A stretch of 64,000 nucleotides of DNA from JAEUIT01 sp044220875. GTDB lineage: Bacteria > Planctomycetota > Phycisphaerae > Phycisphaerales > SM1A02. The translations under genes were made by a program, and so were the position numbers. The notes under the pieces are model-generated. The model saw nothing but the letters and a program-made list of their open reading frames with translations. It had not been told where the DNA came from and ran no database searches. Below are positions 33,883-43,247 of this stretch, piece by piece. The DNA lies in the NCBI GenBank assembly GCA_044220875.1, contig JBGAQH010000001.1:248001-312000 (forward strand). Direction: 5' to 3'. The stretch's first letter is position 1, and each line of letters opens with the position of its first letter.

Positions 33883-34867
33883 TCGGCGCGAGGCCCATCG
33901 GCCAATTCCCCGCCGCGACCTCAGGGCGCTCAACGTAGCCGCGGGGTGTCTCACCCGAGGTCCGGATCTCGCGCGGCTCGATGCCCGCCAGTGGCTTCAC
34001 CCGCGTGGGGTCGGGCGCGAAGCCGAGGATCTCGTCGCTCCGAATCGTGGGCGTAGCCTGCGAAGACGAAGGAGCCGGGATCGCTCGGCTGATGAGCAGC
34101 AGCCCCGTCTCCGAGTCCATCGTCGGAGTGGCGGCGATGATCGTGCCGTCCGCGCACCACAGCCTGTTTCCGCTCGGTGCGACGTCGGGTGTGATGAATC
34201 CGATGGCGGCGATCCGCGCAATGGGAACCTCTGTCCCCGCTTCGGTCGACTTCGCATCGCCACCCGAGGGCTTCGTCTCCGGCGCTCCGCCCCGATCGAT
34301 GTGCACGACCGGTCCGATCTCGGTGATGACGCCCTCAAGCCGATCCCCGTTGGCGAGGACGATCACATCGCCGGCTCCCGTAGCCGGAACCGCCGCGTCC
34401 GGGAGAAGCAGAATGGCATGGAGGGCCTCGATGTCAGACGGCATCTCGCCCAGCCATCGATGCCGCCATCCCACACTCTCGCCCTTGGCCCCCTCGGCGC
34501 GAGGACGCAGCTCGCCCGGAAGGCGCTGACCGTCGGCGCGGAGCATGACTGCGCCGACGTTCGGCGCTGCCGGGGAATCTCGCACGACCGCAACGCACTC
34601 CGCCAGTCGAAGCCGACGCATTTGAAGTGCGCTCTCCGCCTGTGCCGTGCCGCCGGGCGACGGGCGGGACCAGGCAACGAGATCGGATCCGTCGACTCCA
34701 AACCGCTCAATCACCGAGGTGCTCAACGACGCGTCGATCAGGACAAGCTTCGCGTCAGCGCGTCCCGAGGCCGGACTCGCGCCCTCCGCAGCGCCGGTCA
34801 GCGTACAGCTCGCCATCGCAGCGAAGCGAATTCCGTTCACGACGCTCAGACTTCGCGCTCGACGCAT
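33587..34867 (-). CDS. Secreted protein of unknown function, end of the MoxR-type operon
   Basis: From ATG 34867 the product is 426 residues with a likely signal peptide (about 1-30). It contains beta-rich segments, including GDVIVLANGDRLEGVITEIG (an Sm-like or LSM-type small barrel often seen in planctomycete exported proteins) and a C-terminal carbohydrate-binding-like half (about 290-426, RGPALVRFPLPARGCAIVAE). It is the last gene of the leftward operon, 53 nt after the prenyltransferase-repeat gene. Its 3' end overlaps the comEC 3' end by 296 bp in opposite orientation. The frame continues upstream to 34924 but the signal peptide supports 34867. Function unknown. Confidence 0.75.
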   Translation of the reverse strand: MRRARSLSVVNGIRFAAMASCTLTGAAEGASPASGRADAKLVLIDASLSTSVIERFGVDGSDLVAWSRPSPGGTAQAESALQMRRLRLAECVAVVRDSPAAPNVGAVMLRADGQRLPGELRPRAEGAKGESVGWRHRWLGEMPSDIEALHAILLLPDAAVPATGAGDVIVLANGDRLEGVITEIGPVVHIDRGGAPETKPSGGDAKSTEAGTEVPIARIAAIGFITPDVAPSGNRLWCADGTIIAATPTMDSETGLLLISRAIPAPSSSQATPTIRSDEILGFAPDPTRVKPLAGIEPREIRTSGETPRGYVERPEVAAGNWPMGLAPITIRGPALVRFPLPARGCAIVAELRVADGDQRWTDFEIVVRDGNREILRQHMDARSNSIALRETLASDELSVELTEGEQGPIRDAIEIRRALVVLPSH

Positions 34868-34920
34868 GTGATCTCTCTGGTCGGATGTCGCCCGGCCGGC
34901 GCAGCGCGCCGCCCGCGCGC

Positions 34921-36201
34921 TCACTTCTGGAAAATCGGAAGATACCGCTTCGGCATCTGAAGGATGATGAGCGCCATCGCGGTGCCGTATGCCTCGCCCG
35001 CCTGATGGTCGTTCCAGCCACCGTTGTTTTCCTGCCTCGCCAGCAACTCACCCCGCACCGCAGGCCACCATTTCTTCCATCGTTCACCGCCGGCCAGGTA
35101 CATCGCCTGCACTGCGTAGTAGTGTCCGTAGAAGTAGTGCGCCTGGCCGAGTGGCCCGCCGTTGCCGGTCGGCATCGCGTTCTGGACGAGGTAGTCGAGA
35201 CCCCGATCGATCGCATCATCCTTGTAGATGCCGGCATAGAAGAGACTGGCGATCCCCGCGGCCGTTCGCGGCCAGGCGCTTCCCCCCATGTCCTTCATGT
35301 AGCGGAAGCCACCGTCGGGATTCTGGCACTCCTTCACGTACTTCACCGCGGTGTCGATCGTCTCCTTCGGGACCTTGATGCCGGCGTTGCGGGCGCTTCG
35401 AAGGGCCATGATCTGACAGATCGTCACGCTGATGTCGGCGTCGTATGGCACCGGGTTGTAACGCCACCCGCCCTCATCATTCTGACTGTTGACGATGAGC
35501 TGCACTGCCCTGGTCAGCGCATCGCGCGTTCGGTCATCGTCGGGGCTCATCCCGTAAATCTCGCCCAGAAAGAGCGCGGCGAAACCGTGCCCATACATCG
35601 GGCCATGAGTGGACTCGGCCGCAAGGAGCCCCGTTTCGGTCGCATGCTCGACGACGAAGTCGAGCGCCTTCTTCACGACGTCGCCGTACTTCCCACGACC
35701 GGGAAGATGCCCGTCGGCCATGAACGCGAGCGCGCACAGGCCGGTGATTCCCACGTGGCGCCCGTATCGCCCGCGTCCGAACGAGCCATCGGCATTCTGC
35801 AGGCCCTTGAGGTACTCAAGCGATCGCGCCACCGCCGCCTCGAGTTCCGGCGTCATCTCGCCGTCGGTCGGGTTGTTCTGGGCGCTCGAATCGATCCGCT
35901 CGGTTCCCGTCGAATCGACGGGGGTTGCACCCTTGTCGGAAGGAGACGTCGTTGGCGGGGCGGGCTGTTGGCCCGGCTTCGGTGCGGGAGCGGACGGCGG
36001 GGTCATCGGCCCGGGCGCCTGATCGGGGGGCACCGCCGGGCCTGTGGGCTTCACCGGTGCGGGCGGATCGTCGGAGGCGTGACCTGGCCCTGCACCAAGC
36101 GCCATGGCGACCAGCGCAGCAAGCGCAGCCGAATGCGATACGCAACGACGGGCTTTGCTCGTCCGCCGCCGAAGATCGTCGTGTGGGCTCATCCTGTTCA
36201 T
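34921..36201 (-). CDS. Secreted prenyltransferase/squalene-oxidase-repeat (alpha-toroid) protein
   Basis: From ATG 36201, overlapping the upstream stop as ATGA, the product is 426 residues. It has a signal peptide (about 15-40), a Pro-rich spacer (about 45-110) and an alpha/alpha toroid (about 120-425) with repeats of the QNxDGGxxY type: LQNADGSFGRGRYG, QNDEGGWRYNP, QNPDGGFRYMKD and QENNGGWNDH. The fold occurs in terpene cyclases, but this planctomycete type is exported and sits with MoxR/VWA genes, so cyclase activity is unlikely. Its role within the complex is unknown. Confidence 0.87.
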   Translation of the reverse strand: MNRMSPHDDLRRRTSKARRCVSHSAALAALVAMALGAGPGHASDDPPAPVKPTGPAVPPDQAPGPMTPPSAPAPKPGQQPAPPTTSPSDKGATPVDSTGTERIDSSAQNNPTDGEMTPELEAAVARSLEYLKGLQNADGSFGRGRYGRHVGITGLCALAFMADGHLPGRGKYGDVVKKALDFVVEHATETGLLAAESTHGPMYGHGFAALFLGEIYGMSPDDDRTRDALTRAVQLIVNSQNDEGGWRYNPVPYDADISVTICQIMALRSARNAGIKVPKETIDTAVKYVKECQNPDGGFRYMKDMGGSAWPRTAAGIASLFYAGIYKDDAIDRGLDYLVQNAMPTGNGGPLGQAHYFYGHYYAVQAMYLAGGERWKKWWPAVRGELLARQENNGGWNDHQAGEAYGTAMALIILQMPKRYLPIFQK

Positions 36202-37187
36202 CGCGAGGCGTCCTCGGCCATGCGCCGGTAGTACTCTTGGGTGAGACGTTGGTAGAGCGATGCGATGCGATCGCGCGATCCCTGTCGAATGAGATCGCGC
36301 ACGCGCTCGGGGAGCGCGCCCCATTCCGCCTGCGACTCGTCCATCGCCGCCTGGTCCTTGTCCGGATCGACGGGAGCCGGCCCTTCGCCCTCACGGTTGC
36401 CGTCACCAGACTTGCTCCTCTGGCTTCCGATTCGGGTCTTCGACTCACCCGGCTTGTTTCCGTCCTGCTCGCCCTGCTTCTGTGCGTTGCCCTGCTGCTG
36501 CTTCTGGCCAGATTGCGAGCTGGACGAACCGCTGCTCGACTTGCTCTGGGAGTTCTTGCTCCGTCGCTTCGCCTCCTCGATCAGCTGGTCGAGCTTCGCC
36601 ACGACATCCGCCTGCACGCGCTGTGTCGTGAGCCCCGTTTCCGTCCGGTCAGCGAGCTGTTCGGCGCTCGTTTGCATGCCCGAAAGCGCCTGATGGAGCA
36701 GCGAGTCCAACTCCTTCTCGTCCAGCCCACGCTGAAGTCGCTCTCGCGCCGCGCGCGCCGCGGGATCCTCATCCGGCTTCGCGCCGCCTTGACCATCAGC
36801 CGTCGCGGGCGTGTCGCCCGTCTTCCCCGATGTGGGGATTCCGAGCAGCTCGTCGAGTGACTTGCCTCCCTCCGTCGGCTTCGCTGGCGGGACGGGAGGC
36901 GTGGCGACTGGCCTCTGCTCTGGCCTTGGCTCTGGCTTCGGCTCTGGCTTCGGCTCTGGCCTTGGCTCTGGCTTCTTCCCCGGATCCTGGCGTGGCTTCT
37001 CCCCGGATGGCGGACTCGCCTTCTCAGGCGTCTGTTGGCTTGGCTTTTCGGGCGGCCGATCGGCTGGAGGCGATTGGGGCTTCGCCTGTCCGCTCTGGCT
37101 GAGCGCATGGACACGCATCTCGACCGCCATTGATGTCGCGAGCATGATCGCCGCGACAAGGCATGACCGCTGTGTGAATCCACTCAT
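36198..37187 (-). CDS. Exported Pro/Gln/Lys-rich coiled-coil protein of the MoxR-type operon
   Basis: The 329-residue product has a signal peptide (about 1-29), a PE/PK/PR repeat region (about 70-95), helical segments (about 140-210) and a Ser/Gln/Lys-rich disordered stretch before a conserved-looking end (PERVRDLIRQGSRDRIASLYQRLTQEYYRRMAED, in two parts). That end recurs in planctomycete operons of this kind. It overlaps both neighbours by 4 nt (ATGA), implying tight coupling. Probably a periplasmic partner of the 1,225-residue protein upstream. No enzymatic motif. Confidence 0.75.
   Translation of the reverse strand: MSGFTQRSCLVAAIMLATSMAVEMRVHALSQSGQAKPQSPPADRPPEKPSQQTPEKASPPSGEKPRQDPGKKPEPRPEPKPEPKPEPRPEQRPVATPPVPPAKPTEGGKSLDELLGIPTSGKTGDTPATADGQGGAKPDEDPAARAARERLQRGLDEKELDSLLHQALSGMQTSAEQLADRTETGLTTQRVQADVVAKLDQLIEEAKRRSKNSQSKSSSGSSSSQSGQKQQQGNAQKQGEQDGNKPGESKTRIGSQRSKSGDGNREGEGPAPVDPDKDQAAMDESQAEWGALPERVRDLIRQGSRDRIASLYQRLTQEYYRRMAEDASR
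36906..36970 (-). repeat. 12-bp tandem repeats encoding Pro-Glu/Pro-Lys/Pro-Arg units
   Basis: About five copies of a 12-bp unit (GGCTCTGGCTTC or GGCTCTGGCCTT on the plus strand) encode alternating EPKP and EPRP. Similar to TonB-like periplasmic spacers. Confidence 0.8.
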
Positions 37188-40100
37188 CGACTCGCCTCCT
37201 CATTCGTACCGCCACCCGGCGCAGGCTCGTCCGTCGGTCGCTCCGGCTGCTCGGCCTTCGGCTCGTCGGTCGCGCCCGGTTCCGGTTGCGGCTTCTCAAT
37301 CTTCTTCACCACGGCGGTCGCCGCTTCCAGCAGCTTCCGCTGCATGTCAGCGATCGCCTTGAGTTCCGTCTCCACCGCGCTCGCATTCGCCGGCTGCGCC
37401 TGACGAGCGCCGTCGAGCCGTCGCGTGCGATCGAGGATCTGAGCCTGCATGCCGCGGAGAAGCTTCAGCTCGGCCACGGGCGGAATCGCCGGCTGCGGCC
37501 GCTCGCCGTCGTTTCCCTGCCCCGGTTGCTGCTGCTGCTCGCCCGGGTTCTCAGGCGTTCGGAATCGCTGGTCGTCGCCCGGTGCCGCCTCGCTGTTCAT
37601 CGCCTCGATCAGCTGCGTCAGCGTCTCAAGGATCTGCCGCTCGACACCGACGGTGAAGTCGGACAGGTCGCCTTGGGCGAGTCTCCCGCTCGCGTCCGAC
37701 GCCCAACCGCCCAGAAGTTCGTGGGCCTGCGCGAAGGCGACCGATCCGCGCACATCGTCAAAGTCGCGCAGCACGCCCTCGAGGTCCTGGCGCACGTCGC
37801 CTTGGGCGATCGACAGTCGGCGGCTCTCGATGAGCCCGCGACGATCGAGCTTCGCATTCGGGTCCGCCGGTCGCGCTGCGAGCGTGCCGTCGTGGACGAC
37901 CGTCTGCTTTTCGAAGATCCGCCGATACGCCGCGAGAATCTCCTGCTTCTTCTTCTCGGCCTCGCGCTTCTCCATCTGTTCGCGCGTCTGCCTGGTCTGG
38001 GACTGCGCCTGTTTCAGGAACTCAAGGCCGCGCTCTTCGGCCGCCTTGGCCTCGGTGAGATTCGGCGGCGTCGCCCGCAGATATCCGACCGCACCCCCAT
38101 GGCTGTCCGCCGCGCGGTCCAAGAGCCGTGCCACCGGGTTCGCCTCGGCACCGGCCGCCCTCGCCTCGCTCGCCACCGCCTGGGTGTTCTGGGCGAGCTT
38201 GGCCATCGCCCGTCCGCGATCGGCAATGGGCTCCGCCGAATCCGGCCCCGCGACGCGGGCGAGCGCGATCAGTTCGTCTTCGTTGGTCCGCACCAGCCGG
38301 GCGATGCTCTGCTCGAGGCTCTCGAGGGCCCGGCGAAGCTCCTCCGCCCGCGCGGTCCGCACGTCGTCGAGTCCGCGGCGCATCTGGTCGAGCGCCTCCA
38401 TCGCCTGCTGTTGACTCGCTCGCGCCTGCTCGATGCGGTTGCGCTTCGCCTCCTCACCCGCCTGCTCGAGGTTCCGCTGGAGTCTTCGCTCTTCGCCGGC
38501 CTTTGCCGCCTCGCGCATCGCCTCGGCCCGGGCCTTGTCCGTCCGTTGAAGCGACTCCGCTCGCTTGCGAAGGTCGTCCAGGAGTTCCTGCGCGCCCTGT
38601 GCCGCTTCGCCCTGCTTCGTGGCGATGTCCTCAAGCTCGTCGCGATCCGCCGCCGCAAGCTCCTCGGGCTTCTGTCCGACGGTGCGCTTGCCCGCCGTCT
38701 CCGTTCGCTTGGCGAGTTCGCCGATTTCCTCGCGAAGGCGGTCGATCGCCCGACCCATCGCCCACGAGTCCTCATCGCGATCGAGCAGCTTCACGAGATC
38801 CTCAAGCTCCGCCCGAACATCCTCCTGAGCCGACTCCGCCTCCCGGCCCATTCGCTGCGCTTCCTCGGCACTCGCATTCCCCTTCGCCGCAGCATCGCGC
38901 TTGGCCTGCATCATCTCGCTCGCCCGCGCCGACGCCCGACCGCCCGTCTCGAGCAGGTCCTTCGCCTGGTCGAGCGTCGCCTTGAGTTCCTCATCCGCGA
39001 GCCTGTTTCGGCCCACCCGTCGGGCGAGGTCAGCCAAGGACTCCGACGCGACGCGAAGCCGCTCCGACATCTGGGCCTGTCCGCGCTCGAGCGCCGGATC
39101 GAATCGCCCGTTCTGCGTGGCCGCGAGAAGCTCACCCTGCTGTTCGTCCAGGCGAATCGCCGCTCGACGGATCGCCGAGAGCTGTCCGCGAATCTGCTTG
39201 CCCAAATCGGTCTCGCTGATGATCCGAAGGGTCCGCGGCTGGCTCGTGACCCTCGGATGGCGCTGCCCGTCAAGCTCGAACCCGTCCTCCACGGCCGCCA
39301 CGAGTGTCAGCACGTCGCCCGGACTGACCGACAGCGACGCGAGATCCAGCGGTTCGTCGCGCCGCTGCAGGGTGCCGGTCGACGCGGTCACCGTGTCGCC
39401 AAAGGGCTGGGGTTGGCCCTTGCCGCCCTCGCGCCTCGTCACGGTCAATCCGAAGTTCGTGAGCCCGACGTCATCGCGACCCTCGATCTGCACCGGCACG
39501 AGCGCCGTCGGCAGGACGCTCTCGTCCGTGGCCGGCGCCAGAACCGCACATGTGGGCGGCTTGTCCTCGCTCGCCTCGATGCGGAACGAAATTTCCTCCG
39601 GCCCGGTGATTCCGTGCTGGTCCTCGAGCGCAAGCCCGAGCGCCGCCGTCGCCGCGACGCGCCAGCGCAGCGTCCAACGCTCGGGATGGGCCTCATCGAT
39701 CGTGAGCTGCATCGACGCGGCCGTCGCCGAATCCGTTCGCACCATGCGGTCCATCGCCAATGTCGCGTCGGTCCCCAGCGATTCGTTCATGACCAGCTCA
39801 AGCGTCGCGGTCGACCCAACGAGCGCCGGATCGCGCAGCGTCGCCCGCTCGTCGGTCCCGTCGCCGAGGTCCGCGGTCCGCGGCTCCACCGCACCGCTCG
39901 CGTATGCGGGCGGATCGATCGTGATGCGACTCGCGGCGATCGCCGGCGGCGGCACGAAGGCGATGCGATCCGCCGCCGACTCCGCATCGGCCGAACGGAA
40001 CCGCACCTCCACCGCAGCCGCGTTCGGATCGCCGTCGAGCACCCGCTCGTAGCGCCCGTCGGGCTGCCTCGTCATCACCAGGGAATCACTCATCACCGAC

Positions 40101-40861
40101 CCGTCGTCACGCGTGATCCGCACGTCCGCCGCGATGCGCTCTGCGTCGCCGTCGCCCCTGGTCAGCCGCGCCATCAGGAGAAGCGGCTGGCCCTTCGCGT
40201 GGTACGCCTGTCCGGAGAGCATCGACTCGACCGCGGTGCGGGCCGGCCAGTCCACGCGCACGAACGGCACCAGGATCCGTCGCGCTCCGATCCACGCGTG
40301 AGAGGGAACGAGGCCCGCAACGATGGCGACCGCCGCGACCATGACCATCGAGGTCGTCAGTTCGGCGAACGAGCGGCGCGGCGCAAGCCACGCGAGAAGC
40401 GACTCGCCGGCGAGCCGCTCGGAGAGGTCAATCATCGCCCGCTCGGCGAGCACGCTGTCGCGCCCTGCGTCGCCCATGGCGAACTCGACGCCGCTTGCCA
40501 GCCGGCCGCGAAGGGCCGGTGCGGAACGCTCGACCCGAAGCGCCAGGTCAATCGGCGACGGCCGAAAGCGCCACGCCGGCACCAGAAGCCGAATCGCCGC
40601 GGAGACGAACGCCACGACGCCGATGAGCAGCCCGATCGCCCGGAACCACGCCGGAAAGCGGAAGACCCAGTCCAGCGCCACCGCACAGGCCACGACGCCA
40701 ATCGCCGCAGCGGCCAGGCCGATCGCACGGCGCGACAGCAGGAGCCATCGGGCCCGGCGGCCGAGCCGATCGAGCTGGCGCAGGGCCTGCTGAAGCGGGC
40801 CGGCCCGGTCGATGGCCTTTGAGAGCTCCTGCGATTCGCTGAGGGTCGTCATGCTGGTCAT
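37184..40861 (-). CDS. Large DUF4175-type membrane and coiled-coil protein of the MoxR-type operon
   Basis: The 1,225-residue product begins with cytoplasmic residues, two transmembrane helices (about 48-66 and 76-95) and a third near 168-188. An exported beta-rich region follows (about 200-530, immunoglobulin-like strands), then a very long helical region (about 540-1,090) rich in Glu, Arg, Ala and Gln that must form coiled coils, and a charged tail. This layout matches the DUF4175-like proteins found next to BatA/VWA genes. It starts 13 nt after the upstream stop and overlaps the downstream gene by 4 nt. Likely a structural envelope component; mechanism unknown. Confidence 0.82.
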   Translation of the reverse strand: MTSMTTLSESQELSKAIDRAGPLQQALRQLDRLGRRARWLLLSRRAIGLAAAAIGVVACAVALDWVFRFPAWFRAIGLLIGVVAFVSAAIRLLVPAWRFRPSPIDLALRVERSAPALRGRLASGVEFAMGDAGRDSVLAERAMIDLSERLAGESLLAWLAPRRSFAELTTSMVMVAAVAIVAGLVPSHAWIGARRILVPFVRVDWPARTAVESMLSGQAYHAKGQPLLLMARLTRGDGDAERIAADVRITRDDGSVMSDSLVMTRQPDGRYERVLDGDPNAAAVEVRFRSADAESAADRIAFVPPPAIAASRITIDPPAYASGAVEPRTADLGDGTDERATLRDPALVGSTATLELVMNESLGTDATLAMDRMVRTDSATAASMQLTIDEAHPERWTLRWRVAATAALGLALEDQHGITGPEEISFRIEASEDKPPTCAVLAPATDESVLPTALVPVQIEGRDDVGLTNFGLTVTRREGGKGQPQPFGDTVTASTGTLQRRDEPLDLASLSVSPGDVLTLVAAVEDGFELDGQRHPRVTSQPRTLRIISETDLGKQIRGQLSAIRRAAIRLDEQQGELLAATQNGRFDPALERGQAQMSERLRVASESLADLARRVGRNRLADEELKATLDQAKDLLETGGRASARASEMMQAKRDAAAKGNASAEEAQRMGREAESAQEDVRAELEDLVKLLDRDEDSWAMGRAIDRLREEIGELAKRTETAGKRTVGQKPEELAAADRDELEDIATKQGEAAQGAQELLDDLRKRAESLQRTDKARAEAMREAAKAGEERRLQRNLEQAGEEAKRNRIEQARASQQQAMEALDQMRRGLDDVRTARAEELRRALESLEQSIARLVRTNEDELIALARVAGPDSAEPIADRGRAMAKLAQNTQAVASEARAAGAEANPVARLLDRAADSHGGAVGYLRATPPNLTEAKAAEERGLEFLKQAQSQTRQTREQMEKREAEKKKQEILAAYRRIFEKQTVVHDGTLAARPADPNAKLDRRGLIESRRLSIAQGDVRQDLEGVLRDFDDVRGSVAFAQAHELLGGWASDASGRLAQGDLSDFTVGVERQILETLTQLIEAMNSEAAPGDDQRFRTPENPGEQQQQPGQGNDGERPQPAIPPVAELKLLRGMQAQILDRTRRLDGARQAQPANASAVETELKAIADMQRKLLEAATAVVKKIEKPQPEPGATDEPKAEQPERPTDEPAPGGGTNEEASR

Positions 40862-40874
40862 GGTCGTCTCCGCC

Positions 40875-43247
40875 TCAGGCCAACCTCATCCACCGTCGCC
40901 CCAGCCACTCGATCGTCGCAAGAACGATGATGAGGAGGAGCGCCAGGGGCGAATCCCACAACGGTTCGATCGTCGCGTGTTCCGTCACCACGCTTCGCTT
41001 GGGCAGGAGGTCCGGCAGCGTCGCGAGCTGGTCGGGCCTGATGACCGCTCCGCCCGTCTCCTTCGCCAGGTCCGCCAACAATTCATGATCGGCCGCCGCC
41101 CGGCGCGTCTCGTCGTCGGGCCGCTCGCATTCGAATCGCACCTCCGCGCCGGCCGCCGGTCCGTTCGGCACGCGCACCGTGAACACGCCAACCGAGTCGG
41201 GCGTCACCGTCGCCGCAAACTCGCCGGGCCGCTGGGTCCTGAGGAGTTCGAGCTCTCCGGCGCCCGACTCGCCGCCGCCGCGGATCTCCGCGCCGATCGC
41301 CGCGTCGCCGCGATCGACCAGTCGCGCGTCGCCGATCACCAGCTCGAGTCGCACCGACTGCCCGAGCTGCACCCGCGCCGGCACCGCCCGCAGCGATGCC
41401 GTTGCGCCGCCGCCCGCCAGCGCCTCGCGTCCGAGCATCCGCACCAGCGGCAGCCAGACCTGTTCGGTGTAGCGCTCGCCTCGCCCGTATCGCCAGCGCC
41501 AGATCTCGTCGGTCGCAACGTAGACGATCTCGCCCGCGCCGTACTTCATCGTCGTGATGAGCGGCCAGGTGCGGGCAGTGTCGCTGTTGCGGTCCTCGGC
41601 GGAGACGCCGACGGCGAGCGTCTCGGCCGTCGGCTTCAGTTGCTCGACCGGAATCGCCTGGGCCCACTCGAGCCTCGACCACCCGACCTTCGGATCGGCC
41701 AGCTCCGCGGGCCACGATTCGTCGTCTCCCACCTTCAGCAGGCCAAGCGCCGTCGCCGAGGACGTCGCCACCAGGTTGACGGGGCCATCGATCGTCGCGA
41801 GCGCCAGCGGAGGGCGCATCGGCAAGAGCTCGGCCAGCGCGGTCCCGTCCCAACTCTTCGGCGTCGATCGCTCGCCGCCGACCCACAGCACGCCGGTCCC
41901 GCGCTGGGCCACCTGGTCCCGCATCAGCTCAAGCTGCTCCGGCGTGAAGAAGCCCGCGGGCACGTCGCCGATGATGAACAGGTCGAACTGCGAGAACTCC
42001 TCCGCCGTCCGCGGGAGCCGCGTGATCGGAAGATTGCCCTCCTGCGCGAAGTCGCGGTCCGCCGACAGGAGCAGGATCGAGCTCTCGATCGTGCTCTCGC
42101 GGATCAGGAGGTTCTTGATGTAGCGATATTCCCAGCGCGGATAGCCGTCGATGTACAGCACCCGCAGCGGCCGATCGACCAGCTCGAGCTGCGCGGTCCG
42201 CACGTTGTTCTCGGCGACGAGATCGCCTGCCCCCGCATCGATCTCGATGCGCCAGTCGCGCTGTCCCGCCTCGTCGGCGCGGGGCAGGAGCATGACGACG
42301 GCGCTGTTCGAGCCCGGCGCGAAGGCGGGCACCGGCCGCTCGGCGAGGCGCTCGCCCGTCGCCGCATCAACGAGTCGCACGGTCGCGTTTGGGGCCGCCA
42401 TCTCGCCGGATCGCTCGATCTCGACCCGCACCGGCACCTCGTCGCGCACGAACGCCCGTCGCGGGACGTCGACCTTCGCCACGGCAAGATCACCCGCCGA
42501 TGCCGTCGACCCGAACGGAACGACGAAGACCTTCGCGGCGGCCGATTGGAGACGCCGAATCGTCGCCCGTGACGGGGGCGATGAGGTGCGGCCGTCGCTC
42601 ATGACGACGATGCCGGCAATCGGCCGCGCCGCGGCCCGCTGCAGCGCCTGAGTGAGGGCGTCGTCGATCAGCGTGCGGTCGCCGAGGTCGCGCCCCGGTT
42701 CGCGCCCCGGTTCGCGCCCCGAGCCGCGCATTGCCTCGACTGCGGCCTCGGTCGACTCCGAACCGCTCGGCATGAGGTCGAACGCTCCGCCGGTGAAGCC
42801 GAGCCACACGAGCGTGCGGTCGCGGGCGATCGTCTCCCAGGTGGCCTTCGACGAGCCGAGCGCCGACTGCAGCGACTGGTCGCGCGTCGACCGGGCGCCC
42901 GTGCCGTCGGTGTCGCCGTCGCGGATCGCCATGCTGCGGCTCCGGTCGGCGAGCACCACCACCCAGTCCTCCTCCACCGTCTCGTGGGCGATGCGCAGGG
43001 CGGGTCCGGCGATGAGCACCGCCAGGAGGAGGAGAAGGACGGCGCGGATGCCGCCGAGACCGACGCGTCCGCTCGACGAGCCGCGAAGCCGGCGATACGC
43101 CCACCATGCGAGCACCGCGCATCCGACGATGACGAGGAACCAACCCCATCCGGGAATCGGCCGCTCGAAGACAACGCTCGCTCCACCTAACTGTTCGTCA
43201 GGCGCATCAATGCCCAGAAGCCAACGGACGAGCGGGGAGCTCATCAT
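40875..43247 (-). CDS. Membrane VWA / glutamine-amidotransferase-like protein of the MoxR-type operon
   Basis: From ATG 43247 (ATGA overlap with the upstream stop) the product is 790 residues. It has two N-terminal membrane helices (about 32-50 and 64-84), a VWA domain with intact MIDAS DRSRS (near 100-104), an immunoglobulin-like stretch (about 240-330), a class I glutamine-amidotransferase-like Rossmann region (about 335-600: VLYIDGYPRWEYRYIKN, FDLFIIGDVPAGFFTPEQLE, VLWVGGERS) and a last membrane helix (about 765-782). The catalytic Cys/His/Glu triad of true amidotransferases is not evident. Such proteins are thought to work with MoxR chaperones in the envelope. A longer frame upstream is antisense shadow. 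Confidence 0.85.
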   Translation of the reverse strand: MMSSPLVRWLLGIDAPDEQLGGASVVFERPIPGWGWFLVIVGCAVLAWWAYRRLRGSSSGRVGLGGIRAVLLLLLAVLIAGPALRIAHETVEEDWVVVLADRSRSMAIRDGDTDGTGARSTRDQSLQSALGSSKATWETIARDRTLVWLGFTGGAFDLMPSGSESTEAAVEAMRGSGREPGREPGRDLGDRTLIDDALTQALQRAAARPIAGIVVMSDGRTSSPPSRATIRRLQSAAAKVFVVPFGSTASAGDLAVAKVDVPRRAFVRDEVPVRVEIERSGEMAAPNATVRLVDAATGERLAERPVPAFAPGSNSAVVMLLPRADEAGQRDWRIEIDAGAGDLVAENNVRTAQLELVDRPLRVLYIDGYPRWEYRYIKNLLIRESTIESSILLLSADRDFAQEGNLPITRLPRTAEEFSQFDLFIIGDVPAGFFTPEQLELMRDQVAQRGTGVLWVGGERSTPKSWDGTALAELLPMRPPLALATIDGPVNLVATSSATALGLLKVGDDESWPAELADPKVGWSRLEWAQAIPVEQLKPTAETLAVGVSAEDRNSDTARTWPLITTMKYGAGEIVYVATDEIWRWRYGRGERYTEQVWLPLVRMLGREALAGGGATASLRAVPARVQLGQSVRLELVIGDARLVDRGDAAIGAEIRGGGESGAGELELLRTQRPGEFAATVTPDSVGVFTVRVPNGPAAGAEVRFECERPDDETRRAAADHELLADLAKETGGAVIRPDQLATLPDLLPKRSVVTEHATIEPLWDSPLALLLIIVLATIEWLGRRWMRLA
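42689..42724 (-). repeat. 12-bp tandem repeat x3
   Basis: Three copies of CGCGCCCCGGTT (the last partly diverged) encode GREP, GREP and GRDL within the VWA region of this gene. Confidence 0.85.

Noticed and set aside
37286..40822. 1,178-codon plus-strand frame opposite the DUF4175-type gene
   Set aside because: Arg/His-rich product without signal, domain or start site; antisense to a gene with chained operon overlaps.
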